64,000 bases of DNA from Lichenicola cladoniae (GCF_013201075.1 NZ_CP053708.1:3849501-3913500); one strand, 5' to 3'; positions 1 through 9,394 are shown, numbered from the stretch's first letter. Translations and numbers: made by a program. Notes: generated from the sequence alone by a model not told the origin.

Positions 1-1
1 C

Positions 2-355
2 AGCTCGGCGGTGATGTCGGCGACGGTCAGCATGGAACGGCCGTTCGCCCTGAACCAGGCGCTGCTGGCGTGCCGTCCGGGCGGGACGGTATCGATACCG
101 GGCGTGTATGCCGGCATGGCCGGACCGATCGGAATGGGCCTGCTGATGAATAAGGGGCTGACCGTCCGCACCGGCCAGACCCACATGCTGCGCTACATGA
201 AGCCGCTGATGGAGCGGATCCAGAAGGGTGAGATCGATCCGTCGTTCATCATCAGCCACGTCTCCACCAACCTGGAAGATGGGCCGGCTCTCTACGAGAC
301 GTTCCGCGACAAGAAAGACGGCTGCACGAAGGTCGTGTTCAAGCCGCACGGCTGA
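2..355 (+). CDS. Zinc-dependent alcohol dehydrogenase, C-terminal part (5' end outside window)
   Basis: The reading frame is open from the first complete codon at base 2, so this is the last 117 residues of a longer protein. The visible part matches the end of medium-chain zinc alcohol dehydrogenases of the glutathione-independent formaldehyde dehydrogenase type: a Rossmann-fold segment (ACRPGGTVSIPGVYAG), then the domain-closing stretch with GLLMNKGLTVRTGQ and the C-terminal tail DKKDGCTKVVFKP. Catalytic zinc ligands would lie upstream and cannot be checked. Family known: NAD(P)-dependent oxidation of alcohols or aldehydes. The exact substrate is not deducible. A strong hairpin follows ten bases after the stop. 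Confidence 0.85.
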   Translation, partial: SSAVMSATVSMERPFALNQALLACRPGGTVSIPGVYAGMAGPIGMGLLMNKGLTVRTGQTHMLRYMKPLMERIQKGEIDPSFIISHVSTNLEDGPALYETFRDKKDGCTKVVFKPHG

Positions 356-810
356 CACCAGCGCGAGGGGTCCCGAACGGGCCCCTCAAGCCGGACTCAC
401 CCGGCGGCTTCTCGATGTTGGAAAGCTCTCGGCACGGCTGGATGGGTTTGCTAAGGCCAGCCTCGGGCGCGGTCGAATCTCGCGACCATTCTCGATTGAA
501 TTCGCTGTCATCGCGAACCCGCTGAGCGGGAACACCCAGCCAGCCCTCCCGTACAACATTCAGGTCAAACCCTCGATCCCGCCGTACCAGGCCCGAGCTG
601 CGTGCTCAAAAAGTGAGAGCATCCGTATCGTGTGAGTGAAAAAGGATTATTCCAAGTTAAGCAAACAAACTATTAGCCAGATCGACCGGCTTCGTTATAA
701 CTGGATAAATAATTCAGATCGGACGACCATAAAGAATTCAGAAATGTCGTTGTTTTAGCGTATCGAACAGTATTCGATGCGGATGCGGCGCTGATATCGC
801 GCATCCTCGA
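356..810. other. Intergenic region, AT-richer in its second half
   Basis: Apart from the hairpin at 365-387 I see no convincing gene. Bases about 625-780 are clearly richer in A and T than the rest of the window (runs such as aaaaggattattcc and taactggataaataattc). This is consistent with a promoter or upstream activating region for the glycosyltransferase gene at 811, or with a small piece of foreign DNA. Open frames here are short and have no recognisable motifs. Confidence 0.4.
365..387 (+). terminator. Hairpin after the alcohol dehydrogenase gene
   Basis: A GC-rich inverted repeat (GAGGGG-t-CCCG / CGGGCCCCTC, one bulged T, tetraloop GAAC) starts ten bases after the stop codon. There is no U-run after it, so it is either a weak intrinsic terminator or a 3'-end stabilising stem. 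Confidence 0.5.
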
Positions 811-3800
811 GTGACAGATGAGGCGCTGATGTTCGACAGCACTATAAGTGGCAAATACGTTCCGCCGCTCGACGATCGCGTTCCACTCTGGAAACTGTTC
901 GACCGGGAATGGTATCTCGATCGATATCCGGATGTCGCAGTTGCACTCCCGGCTTCCGAAACCGATGTCGCGGAAGACCATTACCGGGAACATGGCGCCC
1001 GCCTCGGCCACTCCCCTAACATGTTCTTCGACGAAGCCTGGTATCTCGGCCGTTATCCCGGGGTCGCTGCCCATGTCACCGCCGGCGGCGCGCGCTCGGG
1101 CTTCGATCATTATTGCAACGATGGCTACAGACAGGGCTATTCGCCGCACTGGTTGTTCGACGAGGCGTTCTACCTGGCCACCCACCGCGACATCACCCGG
1201 GGCCTGCTGAACCGGAATGGTTTCGTCAATGGCTACGACCATTACCTGAGACAGGGCGACGCCGACATCCTGAGCGGCCATCGCTTCTTCGACGCCGCAC
1301 TCTACCAGCAGAACGCCATCGAGGACGACGCCGGCCGAACCGTGTCCGGTGGCCCGTTCGCGCGCTTCCTCGCCAACCGCGCCCGCGCCGGCAGCACCGC
1401 CCGCCTCTCCTGGTATTTCGACCCGGTGTGGTATCTGGCCACCTACCCGGATGTTGCCCAGGAGATCGACAAGGGCTGGTGGAGCTGTGCCCTGCAGCAC
1501 TTCCTCTGCAACCGCTCACCGCAACGCTACGCCGCCCTGGAGTGGTTCTCCGAGAGTTTCTACGGCAAGACCTATCCGGACGCGCTGGGCGCTGTCCTGG
1601 ACGGCTCGTTCCGCAATACCTACGAACATTTCGTCCGCTTCGGCGCTGCCGAATGTCGCAAGCCGCACCAGGATGTCGACCTGGTCCGCTATGCCCGGTC
1701 CCTGCGCGTCCAGGCCGAACTCGAACGCCGCGACCATCCGGACGCCTTCACCCACTGGCTGGCCAACGCCGCCGGGCTGGGTGCGGACGACATCACGCCG
1801 GCCACGAACCTGCCGGAAGCACAGAGCAAGCAGTTGTTCCTGCGTCAGGCCGAAGCCATGCTGCTGCAGTTCGCCCACGCCAGGATCGACTTCACCCTGC
1901 CGGACCCGGACGATCTGATGCCGGCGGTCAGCGTCGTCATGATCCTGCACAACCAGTTCGCGCTGACCATGACGGCACTGGCGTCCCTGCGTGCCTGCCA
2001 TGGCGGCGCGATCGAACTCATCCTGATCGACTCCGGCTCGCGCGACGAAACGCGCCGTATCGCGCGCTATGTGTCGGGCGCCCGCATCGTCCGGTTCGAG
2101 CATAATGTCGGCTTCGTCGCAGCCTGCAACGCCGCACTCGCCCACGCCACCGCGCCGTCCGTGCTGTATCTCAACAACGACCTGACGCTCGGCATCAAGT
2201 CGGTGGAGCGTGCACTTGCCCGCCTGGCGTCGGACCCGCGGATCGGCGCGGTCGGTGCCAAGTTCATCCGCACCGACGGTCGCCTGCAGGAAGCCGGTTC
2301 GATCATCTGGCGCGACGGCTCCACCGCGGGTTACCTGCGCGACGGCGACCCGAACCTGCCGGAAGCCAACTTCGTCCGCGAGGTCGATTTCTGCTCCGGC
2401 GCCTTCCTGATGGTGCGCGCCGACGTGCTGAAGTCGCTCGACGGCTTCGATGATGATTTCCGGCCTGCCTACTACGAGGAAACCGATCTCTGCGTGCGCC
2501 TGAAGAAGGCCGGCTACCGCGTGATCTACGACCCTTCGATCATCGTCCAGCACGTGGAATACGGCTCCGCCGGCGCCAGCAGATCCACCCATATGATCCA
2601 GCGCAACCACAAGGTGTTCGCCGGCAAGCACCAGGACTGGCTGCGCTACAAATACCCCCAGCACAGCCGCAACGCCGTGCTGGCCCGTTCGCCACGGCCG
2701 GTCCATGGCTGCAGCCGCATCCTGTTCATCGAGGATCGCATCCCGATGCGCGATCTCGGCTCCGGCTACGTCCGGTCCAACGACATCGTCCACGCCATGG
2801 CAGCCCTCGGCCATCATGTCAGCGTCTATCCGATTTATCCCGCCGGCTGCGACGCACTGGAAATCCTGTCCGATTTTCCGGAAACGACGGAGGTGCTATA
2901 CGACCGGGGCCTCGACCAGCTCGCATCCTTCATCGCGGAACGCGCCGGCTACTACGACATCGTCTGGATCGGCCGCACCCACAATCTCGAACGCCTGCTG
3001 CCGACCCTGAGCGATGCATCCTCGTCGCTGCCGGAACATGGCTTCATCCTGGACACCGAAGCGGTCAGCGCGCCTCGCACCATCGAGCAGGCGAGAGTGC
3101 TCGGCCGTACGCTGGAGCATGATCTGGAAACCATGCTCCGCCGCGAATTCGCCTGCGCCTATTTCTGCCAGCGAATCGTCGCGGTGAATGAGCGCGATGC
3201 CGGCCTGATCCGCCTTGCCGGCCATGGCAACGTCGCCGTGCTCGGCCACATGAAAGAGGTCACGCCGACGCAATCGGGATGGGGCGAGCGCGCCGGCATC
3301 CTGTTCCTCGGCGCCTTCCACGAGGAGAGCAGCCCGAACTACGATAGCCTCTCCTGGTTTATCGACCAGGTATTGCCGCTGCTGGAGGGCTGGTTGCCGC
3401 CGGAAGTCCGCTTCACCATCGCAGGCTATGTCGCGCGCCAGGTGGATATGTCGCCGTTCGGCCGCAACCCGCGCATCGACCTGCATGGCCCGGTCGAGGA
3501 TCTCGAAATGCTCTATGACAGCCACCGCGTGTTCGTGGCACCCACCCGCTTTGCCGGCGGGATCCCGTTCAAGGTGCATGAGGCGGCATCGTTCGGACTG
3601 CCCGTGGTGGCGACCGAACTGCTCTGCCGACAGGTCGGCTGGACCGATGGCGCGGACATCCTGTCCGGCGGCACCGACGACGCGCAGCGTTTTGCCGATC
3701 GGATCATCGAAGCATACGACGACGAGGATGTCTGGACCAGGATACGCAACGGCGCGCTTGCCCGCATCACCGACGAGAACAACCGCGCTGCCTACCACGC

Positions 3801-3840
3801 ACGCCTCAAGGAGATCCTGACCGACACGAACCCCGAATGA
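811..3840 (+). CDS. Double-domain glycosyltransferase (GT2 + GT4/GT1) with N-terminal WYL..YPDV repeats
   Basis: A 1009-residue protein in three parts. Residues about 25-300 hold six degenerate repeats, spaced about 43 residues in the clearest ones, with core FDxxWYLxxYPDVA (W34, W77, F120, then near 165, 210 and 249), often followed by a HYxxxGxxxG element. Residues about 365-610 are a family 2 glycosyltransferase: SVVMILHNQ, the LIDSGSRDET loop, LYLNNDL and the acceptor-side EETDLCVRLKKAGY. Residues about 645-1000 are a GT4/GT1-like domain ending in FVAPTRFAGGIPFKVHEAAS, the nucleotide-sugar site. No membrane segment is seen. Likely role: cytoplasmic assembly of a surface polysaccharide or glycan. 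The start is GTG; the next in-frame ATG is at 829. It stands alone on this strand, so the product is unknown. Confidence 0.88.
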   Translation: MTDEALMFDSTISGKYVPPLDDRVPLWKLFDREWYLDRYPDVAVALPASETDVAEDHYREHGARLGHSPNMFFDEAWYLGRYPGVAAHVTAGGARSGFDHYCNDGYRQGYSPHWLFDEAFYLATHRDITRGLLNRNGFVNGYDHYLRQGDADILSGHRFFDAALYQQNAIEDDAGRTVSGGPFARFLANRARAGSTARLSWYFDPVWYLATYPDVAQEIDKGWWSCALQHFLCNRSPQRYAALEWFSESFYGKTYPDALGAVLDGSFRNTYEHFVRFGAAECRKPHQDVDLVRYARSLRVQAELERRDHPDAFTHWLANAAGLGADDITPATNLPEAQSKQLFLRQAEAMLLQFAHARIDFTLPDPDDLMPAVSVVMILHNQFALTMTALASLRACHGGAIELILIDSGSRDETRRIARYVSGARIVRFEHNVGFVAACNAALAHATAPSVLYLNNDLTLGIKSVERALARLASDPRIGAVGAKFIRTDGRLQEAGSIIWRDGSTAGYLRDGDPNLPEANFVREVDFCSGAFLMVRADVLKSLDGFDDDFRPAYYEETDLCVRLKKAGYRVIYDPSIIVQHVEYGSAGASRSTHMIQRNHKVFAGKHQDWLRYKYPQHSRNAVLARSPRPVHGCSRILFIEDRIPMRDLGSGYVRSNDIVHAMAALGHHVSVYPIYPAGCDALEILSDFPETTEVLYDRGLDQLASFIAERAGYYDIVWIGRTHNLERLLPTLSDASSSLPEHGFILDTEAVSAPRTIEQARVLGRTLEHDLETMLRREFACAYFCQRIVAVNERDAGLIRLAGHGNVAVLGHMKEVTPTQSGWGERAGILFLGAFHEESSPNYDSLSWFIDQVLPLLEGWLPPEVRFTIAGYVARQVDMSPFGRNPRIDLHGPVEDLEMLYDSHRVFVAPTRFAGGIPFKVHEAASFGLPVVATELLCRQVGWTDGADILSGGTDDAQRFADRIIEAYDDEDVWTRIRNGALARITDENNRAAYHARLKEILTDTNPE

Positions 3841-4042
3841 CGTCGTGGCTTATCTGGACGGATCGAACGGCGTTCGCGCCCGGGTCGATCAGGGCGGGCT
3901 CTGGGGTTTCCCGCTGTCGACAAACCGGTTGCGGCACAACAGAGTGGATGGGGCGCCAATGGAACTAGCCGCAGTCTAGCCGGCTGCTCCGGGCTTCCAG
4001 CCGACCCGTGCGAAGGGTGGTTCCCGAAATCCCTGCGCTGCC

Positions 4043-4471
4043 TCACGACGATCCGGCATGCACCTGCGGTATCGCCGGCGCAGTCAGCAGCACCAGCCGC
4101 GCCGGCCGGCGGTCACGCAACAGGATGACCGCGTTCTGCCGGAAGCGACGGGCCAGGCACATACCCCGGGCGGGAGCGATCGCCACCAGCAGCAACGGCT
4201 CCGACCAGCGTCCCAGCCGGCCCTCGCCCTCGACACAGGAAAAGCCACGGAGCGCCTCCCGCAGATGGTCCATCATGCGCCGGTTCCAGCCGTCGGGCCG
4301 GAGCCGGCCGCAGGGATTGCAGGCGCTCAACACCACCAGGTCGCGTCCGGCCCAGTGCCGCGGCATCGGGCCGGGACGACGGCCGACATGGGCGACGACG
4401 CCGCCGGCGGTATAGGTGCTGAGCCGATAGGCACGCAGCACCGCCGGCGTCGGCGGCACCAGGCCGGTCAT
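4043..4471 (-). CDS. DUF3293 domain-containing protein
   Basis: 142 residues. The core pattern LVVLSACNPCGRLRPDGWN followed by RMMDHLREAL, the acidic EGEGRLGRWSEP and the hydrophobic RFRQNAVILL matches the DUF3293 family (small cytosolic proteins, function unknown), whose members share an AWNP-like motif near the N-terminus and a closing strand. Here the usual AWNP appears as ACNP. The gene begins 24 bases after the rodA stop on the same strand, so it is probably co-transcribed with rodA, but I see no functional link. No clear ribosome binding site is visible. Confidence 0.7.
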   Translation of the reverse strand: MTGLVPPTPAVLRAYRLSTYTAGGVVAHVGRRPGPMPRHWAGRDLVVLSACNPCGRLRPDGWNRRMMDHLREALRGFSCVEGEGRLGRWSEPLLLVAIAPARGMCLARRFRQNAVILLRDRRPARLVLLTAPAIPQVHAGSS

Positions 4472-4495
4472 CGAGTGCCCGTCACGGGTCGCACG

Positions 4496-5641
4496 TCACG
4501 GATCGGCGTCGCCGAACCGCATGTCGCGATGCACATACACCGACAGCAGCAGCCCGAAGCCGAACATCACCGTCAGCATCGCCGAGCCGCCGTAGGAGAT
4601 CAGCGGCAGCGGCACGCCGCCGACCGGGATCGCGCCCATCACCATCGACAGGTTGACCACGCAGTAGAGAAAAAAGTTCATCGCGATGCCGAGCCCGAGC
4701 AGCCGGCCGAACTGGTTGCGGCAGCGCAACGCCATCAGCATGCCGCCGATGATCATCACCAGCAGCAACGCCATGACCGAGAGCCCGCCGACCAGTCCCC
4801 ACTCCTCGGCGATCATGGTGAAGATGAAGTCGGTCTGTTTCTCGGGCAGGAAGTTAAGCTGGCCCTGGGTGCCGTGCAGGTAGCCCTGCCCCCACATGCC
4901 GCCGGAACCCAGCGCGATCTTGGACTGGATGATGTTGTAGCCGGCGCCGAGCGGGTCGCTTTCCGGATGCAGGAAGGTGGTGATGCGGGCCCGCTGGTAG
5001 TCGTGCAGGTGGCCATAGGCGAAGCGGCCGAGGAACGGCAGCGGCGCGATCAGCAGCGCCATCTGCCAGAGCCGCATGCCGGCCGCGAGGAAGATCGAGC
5101 CGCCGACCGCGGCGATGATCACCGCCGTGCCGAGGTTCGGCTCCTTCAATACCAGCGCCACCGGCGCCAGCACCATCAGGGCCGGCGGGATCAGGAATAG
5201 CGGGTTGCCCATGCGGTCCGGGCCGGCGCGGTGGAACCAGGCGGCGAGGATCAGCACCAGCGCGATCTTGGCGAGCTCGGACGGCTGCAGCTGGAAGCCG
5301 CCCAGAACCAGCCAGCGCTCCGCGCCCTTGCCGACATGGCCCATGCGCAGCACCGCCACCAGCAGCGCCAGCGAGAAGAAATACAGCGGCCAGGCAAACT
5401 TCACCAGGATGCGCGGGCTGACCATGGCGATGCCGAGCATCATCAGCAGCCCGAAACCGAAGCGGATGCTTTGCGGTCCGGCAAACGGTTTTGCCGACCC
5501 GCCACCGGCCGAATACAGCGCGCCGTACCCGACCCCGGCCAGCAGGCAGATCAGCAGCACATACAGCCAGCTCACCCGCCAGAGCTTGGCCAGGAAGCGG
5601 AAATTGGGCTCGGCCCGCAGGAGACGCTTGTCGGTGATCAT
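4496..5641 (-). CDS. rodA: Rod-shape-determining peptidoglycan glycosyltransferase RodA (SEDS family)
   Basis: 381 residues from ATG at 5641 (MITDKRLL...), the usual RodA length, with about ten hydrophobic segments. SEDS landmarks are present: the long periplasmic loop region with LHPESDPLGAGYNIIQSKIA, GGMWGQGYLHGTQGQLNFLP, EKQTDFIFTMIAEEWG and a C-terminal GVPLPLISYGGSA. RodA polymerises lipid II into glycan strands together with PBP2 (MrdA) in the elongasome. The open frame continues upstream to 6175, but that part lies antisense to the neighbouring gene and is not RodA-like. Unusually, its normal operon partners mreBCD-mrdA are about 9.4 kb away (15054-19759). Confidence 0.95.
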   Translation of the reverse strand: MITDKRLLRAEPNFRFLAKLWRVSWLYVLLICLLAGVGYGALYSAGGGSAKPFAGPQSIRFGFGLLMMLGIAMVSPRILVKFAWPLYFFSLALLVAVLRMGHVGKGAERWLVLGGFQLQPSELAKIALVLILAAWFHRAGPDRMGNPLFLIPPALMVLAPVALVLKEPNLGTAVIIAAVGGSIFLAAGMRLWQMALLIAPLPFLGRFAYGHLHDYQRARITTFLHPESDPLGAGYNIIQSKIALGSGGMWGQGYLHGTQGQLNFLPEKQTDFIFTMIAEEWGLVGGLSVMALLLVMIIGGMLMALRCRNQFGRLLGLGIAMNFFLYCVVNLSMVMGAIPVGGVPLPLISYGGSAMLTVMFGFGLLLSVYVHRDMRFGDADP

Positions 5642-5730
5642 TGCCGGCAGAAATGGCGCGTGCCGCTGCGCGTGTCCATGAAAAGCGGGCGGCGCCCATG
5701 CAAAGCCGATTGCGTCTTCGGAAGCCGGCG

Positions 5731-7143
5731 CTAGGCCGGCATCAGGGTGGCAACCAGGGCGGCGACCTCGCGCGGCTGGGTGGTGACCTGCGGCAGGCCC
5801 ATCAGTTCGCCATGGGTGCCACGCGCCAGCGGGCCGACCACGAACAGGCTGGGCCAGGCCTCGCCATCGACGGCGATGACCCGGCTCGTCTCGTCGACGT
5901 CGATGCCGAGCCGGCATGAATCGGCGCGCAGCGCTCCGGCGTCGGCCAGGCTGCGCAGCAACGGATGCGCGGACACCACCGAGCGATGGCCCGGACCGGT
6001 GCAGTTCACCACGGCGGCGATCCGCACCTGCTCGATGGCCGATCGGCCACGACGCCGGAACCGGACGGTGATCGCGTCGGTGTCCGCTTCGGCATCGAGT
6101 GGCATCGCAGCCGTCACGGTCAGCCAGCCGGACCGTTGCCCGTCCGCCAGCACCGCCTCGATCTGCGGGGCGCACTGGAAGCGATGAACATCCCAGAACG
6201 GGCGAAGATGGCGCAGCAGGCGCCGGCGTTCCACGACCGGGAGCGCCTTCCAGATGGTTCGTGCCTGGCTGCGGATCGCATCGACGACACCCTCCCAGGG
6301 CTCGCCCAGGGCAGCGATCTGCGCCACCTGTTGCCGCACGCGCCGCAACAGGCCGAGTGCCGTCGCTTCGGGATCGGTGGCGAAGTCGCCGGATGCCGAT
6401 ACCGGCAGCCAGGTGCGTGGACGCGGGAGCAACCCGCGCCGGGACAGTGCCAGGATCGAACCCCGATGCCCCCGCGCCCGCAGCGAGGTGATGACGTCGC
6501 AGCCGGTCAGGCCGGTACCGACGACGAGCACCGCATCGTCCGGTCCGATCGCCTCGAGCGCTGTCCGCTCCCAGGGATCGCGGACCACACGCGGATCGGC
6601 CTCGAGCCCGTGCAGGAAGGCCGGGAGGTCCGGCGCGGTGTGGCTGACGCCGAGCACCAGCAGCGGTGCACTGACGGTGTCTCCGGTTTCGAGCGTCACC
6701 TGCCAGCCACCGCCCGGGGACGGGGCAGCCGAGGAGGCCCGCTCGCGCCGGTGACGGACGATCACGGCGGAACCAGCGATCTGCGTTCGTACCGCGTCGT
6801 CGACATACGTGCCGAACAGGTTGCGCCGTACATGGCGCCTTCCGTCAGAAGTGACGGCATCGGGATCCTGTGCGGCCTCGCTCGTACCGCTCAGCCAGTC
6901 GATGAAGTGATCCGGCCGGTCCGGGAACAGCGACATGCGCCCGGCGGTGACGTTGGTGCGATGAGCCGGATCGGCGGTGCCGTAGGCGAGGCCGGCACCG
7001 AGCCGTTCCGCCGGCTCGATGACGACGACATCGCCCTGCAGGTCCGGGTGGTCCCGAAGCAGGTGCGCCACGAACGCGGCTCCGGATAGTCCTGCGCCGA
7101 CGAGGATGACATCGGCTTTGGAAGAGGTCGGTCTCTGCACCAT
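5731..7143 (-). CDS. FAD/NAD(P)-binding protein (NAD_binding_9 type)
   Basis: 470 residues. The N-terminus has a dinucleotide-binding fold VILVGAGLSGAAF with an acidic strand end (VVVIEPAERLGAGLAYG), followed by the family signature AHRTNVTAGRMSLFPD. A second nucleotide-binding motif VLVVGTGLTGCDVI lies near residue 210, and VVNCTGPG near 385. This is the architecture of the FAD/NAD(P)-binding proteins related to YdhS and to N-hydroxylating monooxygenases. Substrate unknown. It lies between poxB and rodA on the same strand with gaps of about 90-110 bases, so co-transcription is possible but unproven. Confidence 0.82.
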   Translation of the reverse strand: MVQRPTSSKADVILVGAGLSGAAFVAHLLRDHPDLQGDVVVIEPAERLGAGLAYGTADPAHRTNVTAGRMSLFPDRPDHFIDWLSGTSEAAQDPDAVTSDGRRHVRRNLFGTYVDDAVRTQIAGSAVIVRHRRERASSAAPSPGGGWQVTLETGDTVSAPLLVLGVSHTAPDLPAFLHGLEADPRVVRDPWERTALEAIGPDDAVLVVGTGLTGCDVITSLRARGHRGSILALSRRGLLPRPRTWLPVSASGDFATDPEATALGLLRRVRQQVAQIAALGEPWEGVVDAIRSQARTIWKALPVVERRRLLRHLRPFWDVHRFQCAPQIEAVLADGQRSGWLTVTAAMPLDAEADTDAITVRFRRRGRSAIEQVRIAAVVNCTGPGHRSVVSAHPLLRSLADAGALRADSCRLGIDVDETSRVIAVDGEAWPSLFVVGPLARGTHGELMGLPQVTTQPREVAALVATLMPA

Positions 7144-7253
7144 GCCGACACTCTTATACCGTAGACCGACGATAACCCGACAGCATACCTGCCAGATCCG
7201 GTTATCGTTTTGTCATCCCGCTCGTCCTTGTGACGAGGCACAGGCTCCTAGGA

Positions 7254-8987
7254 TCACCGGCGCAGGTTCGTCCGTGCGAGTTCGACCAGGTCACCCGCGC
7301 GGCCGTCGAGGACCGCCTTGGCCATGTAGAGCGAGAATCCCTTGGCCATGTCCGCCGTGACCTTGGGCGGCATCGCGAGTTCCATGCGGTTGACCACCGC
7401 ATCCACGAGAACCGGGCCGTCATGGGCCAGCGCGGCCTGGATGCCGGCATCCACCTCGTCGGGTCGCTCCAGCCTGATGCCGCGTATCCCGACCGCCTCG
7501 GCCATCTTGGCGAAGTTCGGGTTTTTCAGCTCGGTGCCGGTGTCCAGGAAGCCGACCGACTTCTGCTCCAACTCGATGAAGCCCAGCGAGCCGTTGTTGA
7601 ACACGATGACCTTCACCGGCAGGCCAAGCTGCACCAGCGACAGGAAGTCGCCCATGAGCATGGTGAACCCGCCATCGCCCGACAGGGAAATAACCTGGCG
7701 TCCCGGGAACGCCGCTTGTGCCCCGATCGCCTGCGGCATCGCATTCGCCATGGAGCCATGCCAGAACGAGCCGATCAGGCGCCGTCTGCCATTCATCGCG
7801 AGATAGCGGGCGGCCCAGACTGTCGGCAAGCCGACGTCGCAGGTGAAGACGGCGTCATCGGCCGCGAAGGTGTTGACGGCACTCGCCACCTGCTGGGGGT
7901 GGATGAAACGTCCGCCCTTCCGCTCCTTCGCCAAATCATCGAGTTCCTTGCGGGTCTCGCCGTAATGCTTCCTCGCGGCGTCGAGATGCGAGCTGTCGGT
8001 CTTTGGCTCGAGGCGTGGCAGCATCGCCGCGATGGTCGCCGCCACGTCGCCGACCAGGCCGAGTTCGATCGATGCACGACGCCCCAGGTTCTCCGGCCGG
8101 ATGTCGACCTGTGCGATGCGCACGGCGCCATCCGGATAGAACTGCCGGTAGGGAAAGTCGGTCCCGAGCATCAGCAGCATGTCGCAATCGCGCATCGCGT
8201 AGTAGCCCGAGCTGTATCCGATCAGGCCCGTCATGCCGACATCATAGGGGTTCTCCCATTCGACATGCTCCTTGCCGCGCAACGCGTGCACCATCGGCGA
8301 GCGCAGTCTCGAGCCCAGTGCCAGAAGCTGGTCATGGGCGCCTTCGCACCCGGACCCGCACAGCAGCGTCACCCGCGAGGCGGCATTGAGCATGGCGGCC
8401 AGGCGGTCGACCTCGTCGTCGACGGGACGGACGATTGCTGGAACCGCCAGCAGCCTCTCGATCCGTGGCACCGGTGCCGCGACGGCAGGGAGCAGCGCCG
8501 TGTCACCCGATACGACGACCACCGAGACGCCGCGCTTGCCGACCGCCGTACGGATCGCCGCCTCGAGCATGCGCGGCATCTGGGCCGGCGTGGAGACCAG
8601 CTCGCAGAAATGACTGCACTGCCGGAACAGGATTTCCGGATGTGTCTCCTGAAAATACCCGGAGCCGATCTCGCTCGAAGGTATCTGGGCGGCTATCGCC
8701 AACACCGGGACCCGGTTGCGATGGCAGTCATAGAGACCATTGATCAGGTGCATGTTGCCCGGTCCGCAGGAGCCCGCGCACACGACCAGGGAGCCGGTCA
8801 GATGCGCTTCGGCGCCGGCGGCGAAAGCGGCGACCTCCTCGTTGCGGACGTGCACCCACTCGATCTTGCCGTGCCGGCGCAGTGCGTCGGTGAAGCCGTT
8901 GAGGCTGTCGCCGACCAACCCGTAGATACGTTTCACACCGGCGGCGGCAAGGATCTCGACCATCTGCTCGGCAACCGTCTTGGTCAT
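7254..8987 (-). CDS. poxB: Ubiquinone-dependent pyruvate dehydrogenase (pyruvate oxidase) PoxB
   Basis: 577 residues from ATG at 8987, preceded by AAGGA at good spacing; longer upstream frame lacks family similarity. Thiamine-diphosphate enzyme layout: N-terminal PYR domain with the catalytic glutamate in VRNEEVAAFAAGAEA and SCGPGNMHLINGLYD, a central FAD-binding domain, and a C-terminal PP domain with the TPP motif GDGGFTMLMGDF...VFNN. PoxB oxidises pyruvate to acetate and CO2 and passes electrons to the quinone pool at the inner membrane. The C-terminal segment (FSLYMAKAVL) resembles the membrane-binding helix of the family. A fumarase remnant lies directly upstream. Confidence 0.92.
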   Translation of the reverse strand: MTKTVAEQMVEILAAAGVKRIYGLVGDSLNGFTDALRRHGKIEWVHVRNEEVAAFAAGAEAHLTGSLVVCAGSCGPGNMHLINGLYDCHRNRVPVLAIAAQIPSSEIGSGYFQETHPEILFRQCSHFCELVSTPAQMPRMLEAAIRTAVGKRGVSVVVVSGDTALLPAVAAPVPRIERLLAVPAIVRPVDDEVDRLAAMLNAASRVTLLCGSGCEGAHDQLLALGSRLRSPMVHALRGKEHVEWENPYDVGMTGLIGYSSGYYAMRDCDMLLMLGTDFPYRQFYPDGAVRIAQVDIRPENLGRRASIELGLVGDVAATIAAMLPRLEPKTDSSHLDAARKHYGETRKELDDLAKERKGGRFIHPQQVASAVNTFAADDAVFTCDVGLPTVWAARYLAMNGRRRLIGSFWHGSMANAMPQAIGAQAAFPGRQVISLSGDGGFTMLMGDFLSLVQLGLPVKVIVFNNGSLGFIELEQKSVGFLDTGTELKNPNFAKMAEAVGIRGIRLERPDEVDAGIQAALAHDGPVLVDAVVNRMELAMPPKVTADMAKGFSLYMAKAVLDGRAGDLVELARTNLRR

Positions 8988-9090
8988 GACTATGTTCCTT
9001 CTGTCGATTAACAGCGTAACGGCCTGATCGAACGAGACGAAGCCGCCTGGGCGCATCCGTCGCCGGCCAACCTTGCCACAAATGTGCGCT

Positions 9091-9394
9091 GCTGCCTGAA
9101 GCTGCCATTCATCCAGATGTGGAACGGGAACATGTCGAGATGCCCGCTTGCCAGGATCTCGTCGCACACCTTGACGATCGACTTGTGGACCTTGTCGTTC
9201 AGGTCGCCACCCAAATGATCCGCGTCGGCGGCTGCCTGCTTCATGATCGCATAAGCCGTAATGATCTCTGGCGGCATCGGACCCCTTGCCAAGTCCGGAA
9301 AGTTTCGGGGAAGGCTATGTCTGCGCGCCTCTGAGCCGGTTTGGATGGGCTTGCACATCGCAATGACTGTCGTTCTCGGCCCAAACTCGGGCAT
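9091..9394 (-). pseudogene. Class II fumarase (or aspartase) N-terminal fragment, frameshifted and truncated
   Basis: The frame from ATG 9394, with AGGAG seven bases before it, starts MPEFG. The expected next part is found one frame away as AENDSHCDVQAHPNRLRGAQT, which mirrors the fumarase N-terminus (ENDSMG.VQVPA..LWGAQT). The first frame then resumes with RRHSLPRNFPDL, MPPEIITAYAIMKQAAADA and VCDEILASGHLDMFPFHIWMNGS, mirroring the ...FPL.VWQTGSGTQ block. Similarity stops there, where the ancestral GSGTQ reads GSFRQ. So there are at least two frameshifts and loss of about three quarters of the gene. Seen directly in two frames; the family call follows from conserved spacing. Confidence 0.6.

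Noticed and set aside
5642-6175. Upstream extension of the rodA frame
   Set aside because: It overlaps the neighbouring gene on the same strand in another frame, has no RodA similarity, and rodA has a normal start at 5641.
7230-9011. 593-codon plus-strand open frame opposite poxB
   Set aside because: High-GC antisense shadow without motifs or a ribosome site; PoxB on the other strand has all family motifs.
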